Positions 34,476-43,545 of a stretch of DNA of 64,000 bases are shown in pieces. The DNA comes from Blastococcus saxobsidens DD2. GTDB taxonomy: Bacteria; Actinomycetota; Actinomycetes; Mycobacteriales; Geodermatophilaceae. The translations under genes were made by a program, and so were the position numbers. The stretch's first letter is position 1; every line of letters starts with the position of its first letter. The notes beneath the pieces were generated by a model. That model saw nothing but the letters and a program-made list of their open reading frames with translations, had not been told where the DNA came from and did not search any database. Where the stretch lies: NCBI RefSeq assembly GCF_000284015.1, contig NC_016943.1, forward strand, positions 351,541-415,540, read 5' to 3'.

Positions 34476-35282
34476 TCAGCGCCGGCCGGGGGCGGCGGCC
34501 GGGTGGCCCTCCGCCCACAGCGCCCAGGGCCGTTCGTGGCGCCGGGCCAGCTGGTCGAGCTCGCTGCGCTCCTTGACGGTGTCCGCGGGCTTCCAGAAGC
34601 CGTCGTGCGGATAGGCGAGCAACGCCCGCTTCTCGATCAGCCTCGGCAGGGCGTGGGTGACGAGGTCTTCGCCCTCGTGCAGGTGGTCGAAGATCTCCCG
34701 TCGGAAGAAGAAGTACCCGCCGTTCTCACGTACCGGCAAGCTCGACACCGAGGTGATCGCATCCACGAGGCCCTCGGCGTCGGCGGCCACCATGTGGAAC
34801 GCCGACTGCGGCGGCACGGCCAGCAGGCTCCCGATGGCGCCGCTGGCCCGGAAGCGTCGTTCGATCTCGTCGAGCGGGGCGTCGGTGAGGACGTCGGCGT
34901 AGTTGGCTGCGAAGGCCTCTTCGGAGCCGACGTGCTCACGCACCCGCCGCAGTCGCTCGCCGATGGGGGTGTCCAGCCCGGTGTGCACGAACGTGATCGT
35001 CCAGTCGGCGATGTCCGAGGAGAGCAGCTCGACCTCCGTCGCGCCCTTGCGGAGCACGAAGTCGTTGGAGCGGGTCTCGTCGTAGCTCCGGAAGAAGTCC
35101 ACGATGTGCCGCGCCCCGTAGCCCAGACAGAGCACGAAATCGGTGTAGCCGAAGTGGGCGTAATAGCGCATGACGTGCCAGATGAGCGGGCGGTCGCCGA
35201 CCATCTGCATCGGTTTCGGGACGTCGTCGACGTCGTCGCGCATCCGCATGCCGAAGCCACCACAGAACAGCACGACCTTCAT
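34476..35282 (-). CDS. Sugar-1-phosphate nucleotidyltransferase (RfbF-like)
   Basis: A 268-aa GT-A-fold pyrophosphorylase. The N-terminus MKVVLFCGGFGMRMRDD has the GGxGxR nucleotide loop, VPKPMQMVGDRPLIWHVMRY is the sugar-phosphate segment, and NYADVLTDAPL holds the metal-binding Asp. The second catalytic segment is FWKPADTVKERSELD. It resembles glucose-1-phosphate cytidylyltransferase and is paralogous to 41343-42116. It heads a minus-strand pair with PIG-L, divergent from the plus-strand sugar-modifying cassette. ATG 35282 is preferred to 35288 by the conserved N-terminus. Confidence 0.85.
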   Translation of the reverse strand: MKVVLFCGGFGMRMRDDVDDVPKPMQMVGDRPLIWHVMRYYAHFGYTDFVLCLGYGARHIVDFFRSYDETRSNDFVLRKGATEVELLSSDIADWTITFVHTGLDTPIGERLRRVREHVGSEEAFAANYADVLTDAPLDEIERRFRASGAIGSLLAVPPQSAFHMVAADAEGLVDAITSVSSLPVRENGGYFFFRREIFDHLHEGEDLVTHALPRLIEKRALLAYPHDGFWKPADTVKERSELDQLARRHERPWALWAEGHPAAAPGRR

Positions 35283-35512
35283 GATCACCTTGTCTGATTG
35301 AACGCGACGGTGACGGACGACGGGCTGCGCGGCCGTACCCCGGTTCTAGCCGACTGTCCGCGCCGTCGCCACTCCGGGGTCACTCGATCAGTCGGGATCC
35401 GCGGTGCCGTGGTCCGTTCCGGGCACGGTTGCTTGCGCGGGGCGGGTCAGGGGCTAGCGTTCGCCATGACGGACCGAGAGTGCGAACGAGCAGGGGATGG
35501 AGGGAGGCGGGC

Positions 35513-36538
35513 GTGCGAGTTCTGGTCACCGGCACCGAGGGCTACCTCGGCTGCCTCGCCGCGCAGGAGCTGCTGCGCGGGGGGCACGAAGTGGTCGGCG
35601 TGGACACCGGCTACTACAAGAACGGGTGGCTCTACCCCGGGCTCGAGCGGGTGCCCGAGACGCTGGCCCTGGACATCCGGCGGATCGAGCCGCGTCACCT
35701 CGAGGGCGTCGAGGCCATCGTGCACATGGCCGAGCTCAGCAACGACCCCATCGGCGACCTGATCGGTGAGGTCACCTACGACATCAACCACAAGGGCTCG
35801 GTGCACCTCGCCCAGGTCGCTCGCGCGGCCGGCGTGCAGCGGTTCGTCTACATGTCCTCGTGCAGCGTCTACGGCGTGGCCGACGGGACCGTGGACGAGA
35901 CCAGCCCCGTCTCGCCGCAGACCTCCTACGCCCGCTGCAAGGCCCTGGTCGAGGGGGACGTCGGCGCCATGGCCTCCGACGACTTCTCCCCGACGTTCCT
36001 GCGCAACGCCACCGCCTTCGGGGCGAGCCCCCGCATGCGCTTCGACATCGTGCTCAACAACCTGGCCGGATTGGCGTGGACGACCGGCAAGATCGCCATG
36101 ACCAGCGACGGCACGCCCTGGCGGCCGCTGGTGCACGCCCTCGACATCGCCACGGCCATCCGGATGACCCTGGACAGCCCGCGGGAGCGGGTGCACGGGC
36201 AGGTCTTCAACGTGGGCAGCGAGGCCAACAACTACCGGGTCCGGGAGGTCGCCGAGATCGTGGCCGCCGAGTTCCCCGGTTGCGAGCTCTCCTTCGGAGA
36301 CCCCAGCGCCGACAACCGCAGTTACCGCGTCGGGTTCGACAAGATCCGCGAGGTGCTCCCCGGGTATGAGACCGGCTGGGACGCCAAGGCGGGAGCCGCC
36401 CAGTTGCACCGGATCTTCGAGGCCATCGACATGGACGAGGCCACCTTCACCGGCCGGGGGCACACCCGGCTCAAGCAGATCGAATACCTGATCCGGACCT
36501 CGCAGGTCGACCCCGAGCTCTATTGGACGGCGCCGTGA
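35513..36538 (+). CDS. NAD-dependent sugar epimerase/dehydratase (extended SDR)
   Basis: A 341-aa extended SDR: VRVLVTGTEGYLGCLAAQEL (Rossmann loop), VHMAELSNDPIGDL, SSCSVYG (catalytic Ser), TSYARCKALVEG (YxxxK), and FLRNATAFGASPRMRFD. It is typical of the dehydratases/reductases that act on CDP- or dTDP-deoxysugars in cassettes with an RmlC-like epimerase. GTG 35513 follows GGAGG at good spacing; the frame is open to 35429. Its stop overlaps the RmlC-like start (GTGA). Confidence 0.88.
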   Translation: MRVLVTGTEGYLGCLAAQELLRGGHEVVGVDTGYYKNGWLYPGLERVPETLALDIRRIEPRHLEGVEAIVHMAELSNDPIGDLIGEVTYDINHKGSVHLAQVARAAGVQRFVYMSSCSVYGVADGTVDETSPVSPQTSYARCKALVEGDVGAMASDDFSPTFLRNATAFGASPRMRFDIVLNNLAGLAWTTGKIAMTSDGTPWRPLVHALDIATAIRMTLDSPRERVHGQVFNVGSEANNYRVREVAEIVAAEFPGCELSFGDPSADNRSYRVGFDKIREVLPGYETGWDAKAGAAQLHRIFEAIDMDEATFTGRGHTRLKQIEYLIRTSQVDPELYWTAP

Positions 36539-37104
36539 AGTTCACCCCGCAGGCGGTGGACGGCGTCCACCTGGTCGAGATGGAGCCGCACTCGGACGAG
36601 CGCGGCTTCTTCGCCCGGTCGTTCGCCGCCGAGGAGTTCGAGGCCCACGGCCTGCAGTCGGCCGTGGCGCACGCCAACGTCTCCTTCAACCACCGTGCGG
36701 GCACCATGCGCGGCCTGCACCTGTCCCTGCCCGGGCACCCGGAGTCGAAGTTCGTGCGGTGCACCCGGGGTGCCATCGTCGATGTCGCCGTCGACATCCG
36801 GCCCGGCTCGCCGACCTATCTGCAGCACGTCGCCGTCGAGCTGTCCGCCGACAACCGCGCGGGTCTCTACCTGCCGGCGCACGTGGCGCACGCCTACCTG
36901 ACGCTCACGGACGACACGGAGGTGCTCTACATGGTCAGCGTTCCCTACGCGGCCGGCGCCGAGATCGGCTACCGGTACGACGACCCGGCCTTCGGGATCC
37001 CGTGGCCCCGCGAGGTCTCGGTCATCTCCGACAAGGACGCGGCCTGGCCGGCCTTCGACCACGCGGCCAACGCGGCGGCGTTCGCAGCGGGGGTCGACTC
37101 GTGA
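36535..37104 (+). CDS. dTDP-4-dehydrorhamnose 3,5-epimerase-like cupin (RmlC family)
   Basis: A 189-aa RmlC-type sugar epimerase. It has DERGFFARSF, NVSFNHRAGTMRGLHLS (RmlC active-site region with His), FVRCTRGAIVDVAVDIR, and YLPAHVAHAYLTL with the catalytic Tyr context nearby (EVLYMVSVPYAAGAE). It epimerises a 4-keto-6-deoxy sugar nucleotide at C3/C5. GTG 36535 overlaps the upstream stop and its stop overlaps the next start, so the three genes form one coupled operon. Confidence 0.88.
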   Translation: MKFTPQAVDGVHLVEMEPHSDERGFFARSFAAEEFEAHGLQSAVAHANVSFNHRAGTMRGLHLSLPGHPESKFVRCTRGAIVDVAVDIRPGSPTYLQHVAVELSADNRAGLYLPAHVAHAYLTLTDDTEVLYMVSVPYAAGAEIGYRYDDPAFGIPWPREVSVISDKDAAWPAFDHAANAAAFAAGVDS

Positions 37105-38405
37105 TCGTCGTCGACCGCCTGCTCCGGGAGCGGCAGACCGAGGGACGGCCCGTCCGACTCGGGATCGTCGGCGCCGGGTTCATGGCCTGCGGGCTGATCA
37201 ACCAGGTGCTCAACAGCACCCCCGGCATGCAGCTCGTGGCCGTCAGCAACCGGACCCCGGTCAAGGCGCACGAGGCCGTCACCACCGCCGGTGGCCGGCC
37301 GGCCGCCGCCGAGAAGCCGGGCGGCGTCGACCGGCTGGCCGCCTCCGGCGAGGTGGCGATCACCGACGACTTCCGGGTCCTGACCGACAGCGACGCGGTC
37401 GACGTGGTCGTCGACGCGACCGGCGCCGTGGCCTTCGGAGCCGAGGTCGCCCTGGCCTGCTTCGCCGGCGGCAAGCACCTGGTCCTGCTCAACGCCGAGG
37501 TGGACGCCACTCTGGGACCGCTGCTGGTCACCAAGGCCGATGCGGCCGGCCTCGTCTACTCCGGCGCCGACGGCGACCAGCCGGCCGTACAGATGAACCT
37601 CATCCGGTTCGTCCGCCAGATCGGCCTGCGGCCGCTGGTGGCCGGGAACATCAAGGGTCTGCAGGACCCCTACCGCAACCCGACCACCCAGGAGGGCTTC
37701 GCCAAGCGGTGGGGCCAGGACCCGTGGATGGTGACGAGCTTCGCCGACGGCACGAAGGTCAGCGTGGAGGAGGCCCTGGTCGCCAACGCGGCGGGCTTCT
37801 CGGTGCACCGGCGCGGCATGCTGGGCCGCGACCACCACGGGCACGTCGACGAGCTGACGACCATGTACGACATCGAGGAACTCCGGGCGCTGGGGGGAGC
37901 CGTCGACTACGTCGTCGGCAGCCGGCCGGGGCCGGGCATCTACGTGCTCGGGGAGCACGACGACCCCAAGCAGCGTCACTACCTGGAGCTGTACAAGCTC
38001 GGGACCGGGCCGCTGTACAGCTTCTACACGCCCTACCACCTGTGCCACTTCGAGGTGCCGATCACGGTGGCCCGAGCCGCCCTCCTCGGCGACCCGGCGA
38101 TCCGCCCGGCCGGCGCCCCGCAGGTCGACGTGGTGACGACGGCCAAGATCGACCTGTCCGCCGGGACGGTCCTCGACCGCCCGGGCGGATACCACTACTA
38201 CGGCGAGGCCGAGCGGGCCGACGTCACCCACCGCGACCGGTTGCTCCCGCTGGGCCTGGCGGAGGGCACCCGGTTGCTCCGGGACGTCGCCAAGGACGAG
38301 GTGATCGGCTACGCCGACGTCCAGGTTCCGGGGGACCGGTTGGTCGACCGGCTCCGCGCCGAGCAGGACACCCGGTTCTTCGGCAGTTCGGCGGCGGCCG
38401 TCTAG
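37101..38405 (+). CDS. NAD(P)-dependent oxidoreductase with C-terminal SAF domain
   Basis: A 434-aa protein. The N-terminal Rossmann domain (RLGIVGAGFMACGLINQVL, then VDVVVDATGAVAFGAEVAL) resembles the homoserine dehydrogenase fold; the centre has YSGADGDQPAVQMNL and NIKGLQDPYRNP; the end is an SAF-like domain (AKIDLSAGTVLDRPGGYHYY). Proteins of this type occur in sugar cassettes beside RmlC-like and cytidylyltransferase genes, where they are thought to reduce or rearrange a keto-sugar nucleotide; the exact reaction is not established to my knowledge. GTG 37101 overlaps the upstream stop. Confidence 0.78.
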   Translation: MIVVDRLLRERQTEGRPVRLGIVGAGFMACGLINQVLNSTPGMQLVAVSNRTPVKAHEAVTTAGGRPAAAEKPGGVDRLAASGEVAITDDFRVLTDSDAVDVVVDATGAVAFGAEVALACFAGGKHLVLLNAEVDATLGPLLVTKADAAGLVYSGADGDQPAVQMNLIRFVRQIGLRPLVAGNIKGLQDPYRNPTTQEGFAKRWGQDPWMVTSFADGTKVSVEEALVANAAGFSVHRRGMLGRDHHGHVDELTTMYDIEELRALGGAVDYVVGSRPGPGIYVLGEHDDPKQRHYLELYKLGTGPLYSFYTPYHLCHFEVPITVARAALLGDPAIRPAGAPQVDVVTTAKIDLSAGTVLDRPGGYHYYGEAERADVTHRDRLLPLGLAEGTRLLRDVAKDEVIGYADVQVPGDRLVDRLRAEQDTRFFGSSAAAV

Positions 38406-38412
38406 CGGGTGG

Positions 38413-39188
38413 TCAGTCCGGGACGGACTCCGACCGGGGGCCGGCCGCACCGAGAACCCGGACGGTGTCCGGCGGGAGACCTGCAGCATCTCCAGCGACG
38501 CGCGGAGCAGCAGGATCAGCCCCAGGTTCTCGGTCACCTCCTCGATGTGGGTGATGACCTGCAGCGGGGCGCCGTCGGTTCCGGGGTGGTCGAGCAGGCC
38601 ACTGACCGACTCCAGGCCGAGGGCGGCCGTCAGGAAGATCACGACACCGAGCAGGAGGTCGCGACGCGCGCCACCGCGGAGCCGGGTCCCCAGCCAGCAG
38701 AAGGCGATGAGGACGACGGCCGCCGGAACGAGGGCCGGGATCACCCACAGGTAGCTGGAGACGCCTGGCGGCGTCGCCGTGAGACCGATCTCGTCGAGGT
38801 TCTCGTGCAGGGCGGTGAAGTCGTCGAAGGCCATCGCGAGCAGTAGTGCGGCAGTCGCGTAGAACGCCCTCCCGGTGTGTCCGCCGACCAGTCTGCCCGT
38901 CACCGCGTGACCGAGGAACGCCGCCATCCCCAGCATGACGCTGAAGAACGTCGGGAGGTTCATCTCCTTGGAGACCCCGAAGAACATGCGGACCGGTGAT
39001 CCGGGGTCGGACAGGAAGCCGACCCCCGGCGCGATGTTCGGCAGGCCGATGCTCAGCGCGGCAAGGGCCAGAGCGGTCAGCGTCAGCGCGGCAGGCAGGC
39101 GGGGGAAAGGCCTCCGCCATCCCTCCGCATCGGTGGACTCGAGGCCCGTGACCTTGTCGTCGTGCACTCCGCTGTGCTGATCGATCAT
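38413..39188 (-). CDS. Six-TM membrane protein, unknown function, probable 3' frameshift
   Basis: From ATG 39188 (GGAGG 10 bp upstream) it encodes about six TM helices with DDFTALHENLDEIG and HIEEVTENLGLILLLRASLE, intramembrane acidic/His motifs like those of the proteins at 21183 and 30221. The frame does not stop at the end of this domain but runs antisense through the whole oxidoreductase gene to 36969 (740 aa), which is implausible. A one-base shift near 38470 would end it at the TGA at 38413, neatly 8 bp from the convergent stop. I report that as the likely gene end. Either a mutation or an assembly error. Confidence 0.6.
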
Positions 39189-39490
39189 TTCCGCCCCGCC
39201 TCCCGTGCCCGCGGGAAAGACCGCGGTGGGGATGGACGGTAACCAACCCGTGGCGGTCTCGATACGGTGGACCGGAAAGTTGTGTGAGGTGTAGCACGCG
39301 GGGACGGTTGCTCGTGACAACGGGTATTGCTGGCCTGTCAGAGAGCCCCGACGCGCAGGGCCGCGCGGCCGGGGGTGCCCCCCGTCCGTGGTCGGCTGCG
39401 AGCCGGTGCCTGCTGGACGTTCCCCTCACGCTGAGTGTTGGGTAACGTCGCGAAGCCTGGAGCGGGCAGCGCCTGGACTCGCCCGAGAGC
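39189..39490. other. Divergent intergenic region upstream of the initiating sugar transferase
   Basis: About 300 bp without a supported gene between the minus-strand membrane protein and the WbaP-like gene. It should contain the promoter(s) of the large exopolysaccharide locus; I could not single out a convincing -35/-10. Confidence 0.35.
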
Positions 39491-41053
39491 GTGATGACCA
39501 GGGACGGGGGTCGAGCAGTGACGAGGGATGGAGTAGTGGCTCTCACGCAGAGTGATCAGCCGTCGCCCGTGCAGGGTTCCCCGGACGGTTCGAGGTCCAG
39601 GACGCTGTTCGGTCTCGGTGGCCCGGGTGCCGCCAGCCAGCGGACGTCCTGGCAGGGGATCTACGTCCGGCGGATCCTGGCCGGGGATGCGCTGGCGGGT
39701 CTGACCGCCGCGGCCGCCGGTTACCTGATCCGGTTCGGGCCCGAGACGGCCACCCAGGGGTCGCACGCGGCGTCCGCGTGGATCGCGGGGCTGCTCCCGT
39801 TCGTGTGGGTGACGGCGATGCTCCTGGCGCGTGGTTACGAGCGGCGCTTCCTGTGGATCGGTCCAGAGGAGTTCCGTCGGGTCTTCTCTGCTGCCGTGTT
39901 CCTGCTGGCCACGGTCGGCACCGTGAGCTGGGCGTTCAAGCTCGAGGTCGCGCGGGGCTTCATCGTCCTGGCGCTGCCGCTGGCCACGTTGCTGACCCTG
40001 GGCCAGCGCTACGCGCACCGGGTGTGGGTCCATCGGCAGCGGAGCGGGGGCCGCTTCGAGCAGACCATGCTGATCGTCGGTCACGGTTACGGCATCGCCG
40101 CCCTGCACACGCAGATCGACCGGGAGGCCTACCACGGCTACCGGGTGGTGGGTTGCTGCCGGCCGGCCGGGCAAGCCGGGCAGGACGACGAGATCTACGG
40201 CTCGCTGCCGGTCCTCGGCGGGCTGCACGAGGTAGCCGAGGTCGTCCGTGCGCATGCCGTCGAGACGGTGGCGGTCCTCCCGTCGCCGGAGATGGACGGG
40301 CCTGCCCTCCGGCGACTCGGCTGGGCGCTCGAGGACACCCAGGCGGAGCTCCTCCTGGCTCCGGCGATCACGGAGATCGTCGGGCCGCGGGTGAACATCC
40401 GCCCCGTCTCCGGTCTCCCGTTGCTGCACATGGAGCGTCCGGAACTCCGTGGCGTGCGGCGCCTGACCAAGGAGGCGACGGACCGAACGGCCGCCGTCGC
40501 GGCGCTGCTGCTGCTCTTGCCCCTGCTGCTTGTGGTCGCGGCTGCCGTCCGGTTCACCAGCCAGGGCCCGGCGCTCTTCCGCCAGGAGCGGGTCGGCCGG
40601 GACGGCCGGGTCTTCCACATGCTGAAGTTCCGGACCATGGTTCAGGGCGCCCACGACATGACGGCGTCGCTCGCGGCGCAGGACGAGGGCAACGGGGTGC
40701 TCTTCAAGCTGCGCAGCGACCCGCGGGTGACCAGGGTGGGCAAGGTCCTGCGGCGGTACTCCGTCGACGAGCTGCCGCAGCTGTTCAACGTCGTCCGCGG
40801 CGAGATGTCCCTCGTCGGCCCACGGCCTCCGCTGCCGAGCGAGGTGGAGCGGTACGGGGTGGACATGCACCGCCGGTTCCTCGTGAAGCCGGGGCTCACC
40901 GGGCTCTGGCAGATCAGCGGCCGCTCGGACCTGTCCTGGGACGACTCGGTCCGGATGGACGTCCGCTACGTGGAGAACTGGTCACTGGCTCTCGACCTCA
41001 TGATCCTGTGGAAGACTGCGGGCGCTGTTCTCCGGGGCTCGGGAGCGTACTGA
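39491..41053 (+). CDS. Polyprenyl-phosphate sugar-1-phosphate transferase (WbaP-like initiating enzyme)
   Basis: A 520-aa initiating glycosyltransferase. Four to five TM helices (residues 60-170), a CoA-binding-like Rossmann domain (TMLIVGHGYGIAAL, 200-330), one TM helix (AAVAALLLLLPLLLVVAAAV), and the C-terminal bacterial sugar transferase domain: QERVGRDGRVFHMLKFRTM, RRYSVDELPQLFNVVRGEMS, VGPRPPLPSEV, and PGLTGLWQISGRSD. It puts the first sugar-1-phosphate on undecaprenyl phosphate. GTG 39491 or ATG 39494; later starts are possible. Confidence 0.92.
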   Translation: MMTRDGGRAVTRDGVVALTQSDQPSPVQGSPDGSRSRTLFGLGGPGAASQRTSWQGIYVRRILAGDALAGLTAAAAGYLIRFGPETATQGSHAASAWIAGLLPFVWVTAMLLARGYERRFLWIGPEEFRRVFSAAVFLLATVGTVSWAFKLEVARGFIVLALPLATLLTLGQRYAHRVWVHRQRSGGRFEQTMLIVGHGYGIAALHTQIDREAYHGYRVVGCCRPAGQAGQDDEIYGSLPVLGGLHEVAEVVRAHAVETVAVLPSPEMDGPALRRLGWALEDTQAELLLAPAITEIVGPRVNIRPVSGLPLLHMERPELRGVRRLTKEATDRTAAVAALLLLLPLLLVVAAAVRFTSQGPALFRQERVGRDGRVFHMLKFRTMVQGAHDMTASLAAQDEGNGVLFKLRSDPRVTRVGKVLRRYSVDELPQLFNVVRGEMSLVGPRPPLPSEVERYGVDMHRRFLVKPGLTGLWQISGRSDLSWDDSVRMDVRYVENWSLALDLMILWKTAGAVLRGSGAY

Positions 41054-41342
41054 CGGGCACCCCCGCCCGGCACGACTGCATGCACCCGTACAGGTGAAGA
41101 AGGCCCGCTGTGCCGGGTCCGGCGTCCGCGGAGCGGCCTGAAGGGCGGGCACCCGAGTAGCGTCCGGATGTCAGGGATCGGCATGGACAGCACCTCCACC
41201 GGGCGTGGGCCGCACGGGCTCCGCCGGGAGCGGGACCGGCCACCAGCGCCGGTCGGAGGGCTGCGGTCAGCGAGGCGACGGGGGAACGCATGGACGACTC
41301 ATCTCGGACGGGATCGGATCGAGCGGTGATCGGGGGCGCGAG

Positions 41343-42116
41343 GTGAAGGCGGTCGTCCTGGCCGGAGGCCTGGGGACGCGGCTCAGCGAGGAGACGACGG
41401 TCCGGCCGAAGCCGATGGTGGAGATCGGCGGTCGTCCGGTCCTCTGGCACATCCTCAAGACCTACGCGGCCCACGGCATCAACGACTTCGTCGTCTGCTT
41501 GGGCTACAAGGGCTACTACATCAAGGAGTACTTCTCCACGTACGCCCTGCGCATGTCCGACGTGACCATCGACCTGGCCAAGAACCAGGTCCACGTGCAC
41601 TCGGCCAAGGCCGAGGACTGGCGGGTGACCCTCGTGGACACCGGTGAGGAGTCCATGACCGGCGGCCGGCTCCGCCGGGTCGCCGACCACCTCGACGGGG
41701 AGACGTTCTGCTTCACCTACGGGGACGGGGTGGCCGACATCGATATCACCGAGTCGATCCGCTTCCACCGGCAGCAGGGCCGCCTGGCGACGATGACGGC
41801 CGTCCAGCCGCCCGGCCGGTTCGGTGCGGTGGTGCTGGGTGAGGACGAGACCTCCATCCACTCCTTCCACGAGAAGCCCGAAGGCGACGGCGCCTGGATC
41901 AATGGCGGTTACTTCGTCCTCGAGCCTGACGTCATCGACTACATCAGCGACGACAGCACGGTGTGGGAGCAGGAGCCGCTGCGGGAACTGGCGCACGCCG
42001 GGCAGCTGAGCGCCTACCGCCACCAGGGTTTCTGGCAGCCCATGGACACCCTGCGGGACAAGAACATGCTCGACGAGATATGGCGCAGCGGTCGGGCGCC
42101 GTGGAAGGTGTGGTGA
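41343..42116 (+). CDS. rfbF: Glucose-1-phosphate cytidylyltransferase
   Basis: A 257-aa enzyme matching RfbF closely in length and motifs: VKAVVLAGGLGTRLSEET, VRPKPMVEIGGRPVLWHI, TYGDGVADIDI (metal Asp), NGGYFVLEPDVIDYI, and FWQPMDTLRDKNMLDE. It makes CDP-glucose from CTP and glucose-1-phosphate, the entry to CDP-deoxysugars. No CDP-glucose 4,6-dehydratase (RfbG) is adjacent, so the sugar-modifying step may be done by the 35.5-38.4 kb cassette. GTG 41343 begins the conserved N-terminus; the frame is open to 41205. Confidence 0.88.
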   Translation: MKAVVLAGGLGTRLSEETTVRPKPMVEIGGRPVLWHILKTYAAHGINDFVVCLGYKGYYIKEYFSTYALRMSDVTIDLAKNQVHVHSAKAEDWRVTLVDTGEESMTGGRLRRVADHLDGETFCFTYGDGVADIDITESIRFHRQQGRLATMTAVQPPGRFGAVVLGEDETSIHSFHEKPEGDGAWINGGYFVLEPDVIDYISDDSTVWEQEPLRELAHAGQLSAYRHQGFWQPMDTLRDKNMLDEIWRSGRAPWKVW

Positions 42117-42122
42117 CCTCAC

Positions 42123-42145
42123 CGTCCGGCTGAGTCGGCCGGACG
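42123..42145. terminator. Stem-loop between convergent genes
   Basis: CGTCCGGC and GCCGGACG form a perfect 8-bp stem with a 7-nt loop right after the rfbF stop and 21 bp before the convergent stop at 42166. A bidirectional terminator is likely. Confidence 0.6.
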
Positions 42146-42165
42146 CTGAGGGCCTTGGCCTCCGG

Positions 42166-43314
42166 TCAGCCGGCCAGGATGCTGTCCACGACGTCCTCGA
42201 GGGTCAGCCGGTCCACCCGCGGCTCCGGCGGTGACTCGGGCTCGCGCTCGTCCTCGTCCTCCTTCGGCTCGGGCTCGGGTGTCGGCGTAGCGGTGGGCGC
42301 GGGGGTGGGGTCGGCCGAGGGTGCGGGTGCCAGAGTGGGGTCGGCCGGGGCTGCGGGCGTGAGAGTGGCCTCGGGGTCCGGCGTGACCTCGGGCGCGGGC
42401 CGGGGCTCCGGGGCAGGCGGCATCGGCTCGGGGTCGGGAACCGGATCGAGGACCGGATCGGTGGTCGGACCGACGATCGGCTCGGTTCCCGGGTCGGTCC
42501 TGGGATCGCTGACCGGGTCGGGCCCCGGATCGGCCACGGGCGACGGGTCCGGAACCGGCTGCTGCCCCGAGGGCTGCTGTCTCGACGGTTGCGGAGCCGG
42601 CGTGCTCACCGCGGCCGGCGGAGAGGTGCGTCGAGGGGCCGGCGGCGCCGGTCGGGCGGGCGCCTCCGTGGCGGCTGCGCCGGGAACGGGGCGGCCCGGT
42701 TCTGCGGGCGCCGCTGGGGGCGGACCGTCGATGCGCGGCGGCGGACGGTCGAGGCTTCCCGGAACCGGCACCGGCCCGGGCTCCTGGAGGGGCGGCTCCA
42801 TGGAACCGCCGGTCCCCGGACGTGGGCCTGCGCTGGACGGGACCTCTCTGGCGGGCGGGTCCCCGGCGGTGCCGGCCGCCGGTCCGGTGCCCTCGGCGGG
42901 GGTCGTCCCGGGAGCCTCTGGAGGAGGACCGGGGTCGAGCTCGTCGGGCGAGTCGAGTCCGGTCGCGGCCCGGGTGACCGGATCCGCGAGCGCGGACGGT
43001 CGGTCCTCGGTCCCGGAGCGGACGGCCCATCCCGCCGAGCCGAGCAAGAGCGCGGCGACCAGCAGGTGGGCGGCGACCCGGCCGCCGAGGCCACCGCTAC
43101 GCGCCGGACGAGCCCGCGGCCCGAGGAGTGCGGCGAGGCCCACCGCCGTCCCCGCGACGAGGGCGACCGAACCGACCGCGAGCAGGGTGCTGCCGAGTCC
43201 CAGGGTCGCTACCGCGAGCACCAGGAGACCGAGCCCCGAGCCCGACAGCAGGTCCCGGAACGAGGTGCTCCGCTCAACCGGCGTCCGCCGGCCCGGCCGA
43301 CGGACGTGAGACAT
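42166..43314 (-). CDS. Membrane protein with long Pro/Asp-rich tail
   Basis: A 382-aa protein of unknown function. Residues 24-65 form two TM helices (LGLLVLAVATLGLGSTLLAV, ALVAGTAVGLAALLG), 81-97 a third, and the remaining 280 residues are low-complexity Pro/Ala/Asp/Glu with DPxPDP and TPxP repeats, ending in a short conserved-looking helix LTLEDVVDSILAG. The tail could span the cell wall. ATG 43314 has GGGAGG upstream; the frame is open to 43497. It lies between sugar genes, so a role in exopolysaccharide export or anchoring is possible but unproven. Confidence 0.6.
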   Translation of the reverse strand: MSHVRRPGRRTPVERSTSFRDLLSGSGLGLLVLAVATLGLGSTLLAVGSVALVAGTAVGLAALLGPRARPARSGGLGGRVAAHLLVAALLLGSAGWAVRSGTEDRPSALADPVTRAATGLDSPDELDPGPPPEAPGTTPAEGTGPAAGTAGDPPAREVPSSAGPRPGTGGSMEPPLQEPGPVPVPGSLDRPPPRIDGPPPAAPAEPGRPVPGAAATEAPARPAPPAPRRTSPPAAVSTPAPQPSRQQPSGQQPVPDPSPVADPGPDPVSDPRTDPGTEPIVGPTTDPVLDPVPDPEPMPPAPEPRPAPEVTPDPEATLTPAAPADPTLAPAPSADPTPAPTATPTPEPEPKEDEDEREPESPPEPRVDRLTLEDVVDSILAG

Positions 43315-43545
43315 GCCCACGCGTGCCTCCCAGGGGTGGTGGCCGAACGGAACGGCGAATGACGACCAGGGTCCGCAGTGTCTCCGGACCTCGGGCACCC
43401 GGCAACGCCGGGCACGAAGCCTCTGGCCTGGAGGAACCGACAGTGGTCGGCTCGTCACGCTCCGGCCGGAGGTGGCCGGTTCCTCATGCCGCCCCACCCA
43501 CCCGTCAGCCGGGGAGGCGCGGATCCGTTCGGATCGAGCCGGCGG

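Noticed and set aside
36969..38412. Extension of the minus-strand membrane protein to 783 aa
   Set aside because: It is the antisense of a well-supported oxidoreductase gene and RmlC-like gene; the sequence is Arg/Pro/Asp-rich without domains. A frameshift at the 3' end of the real gene is more likely.
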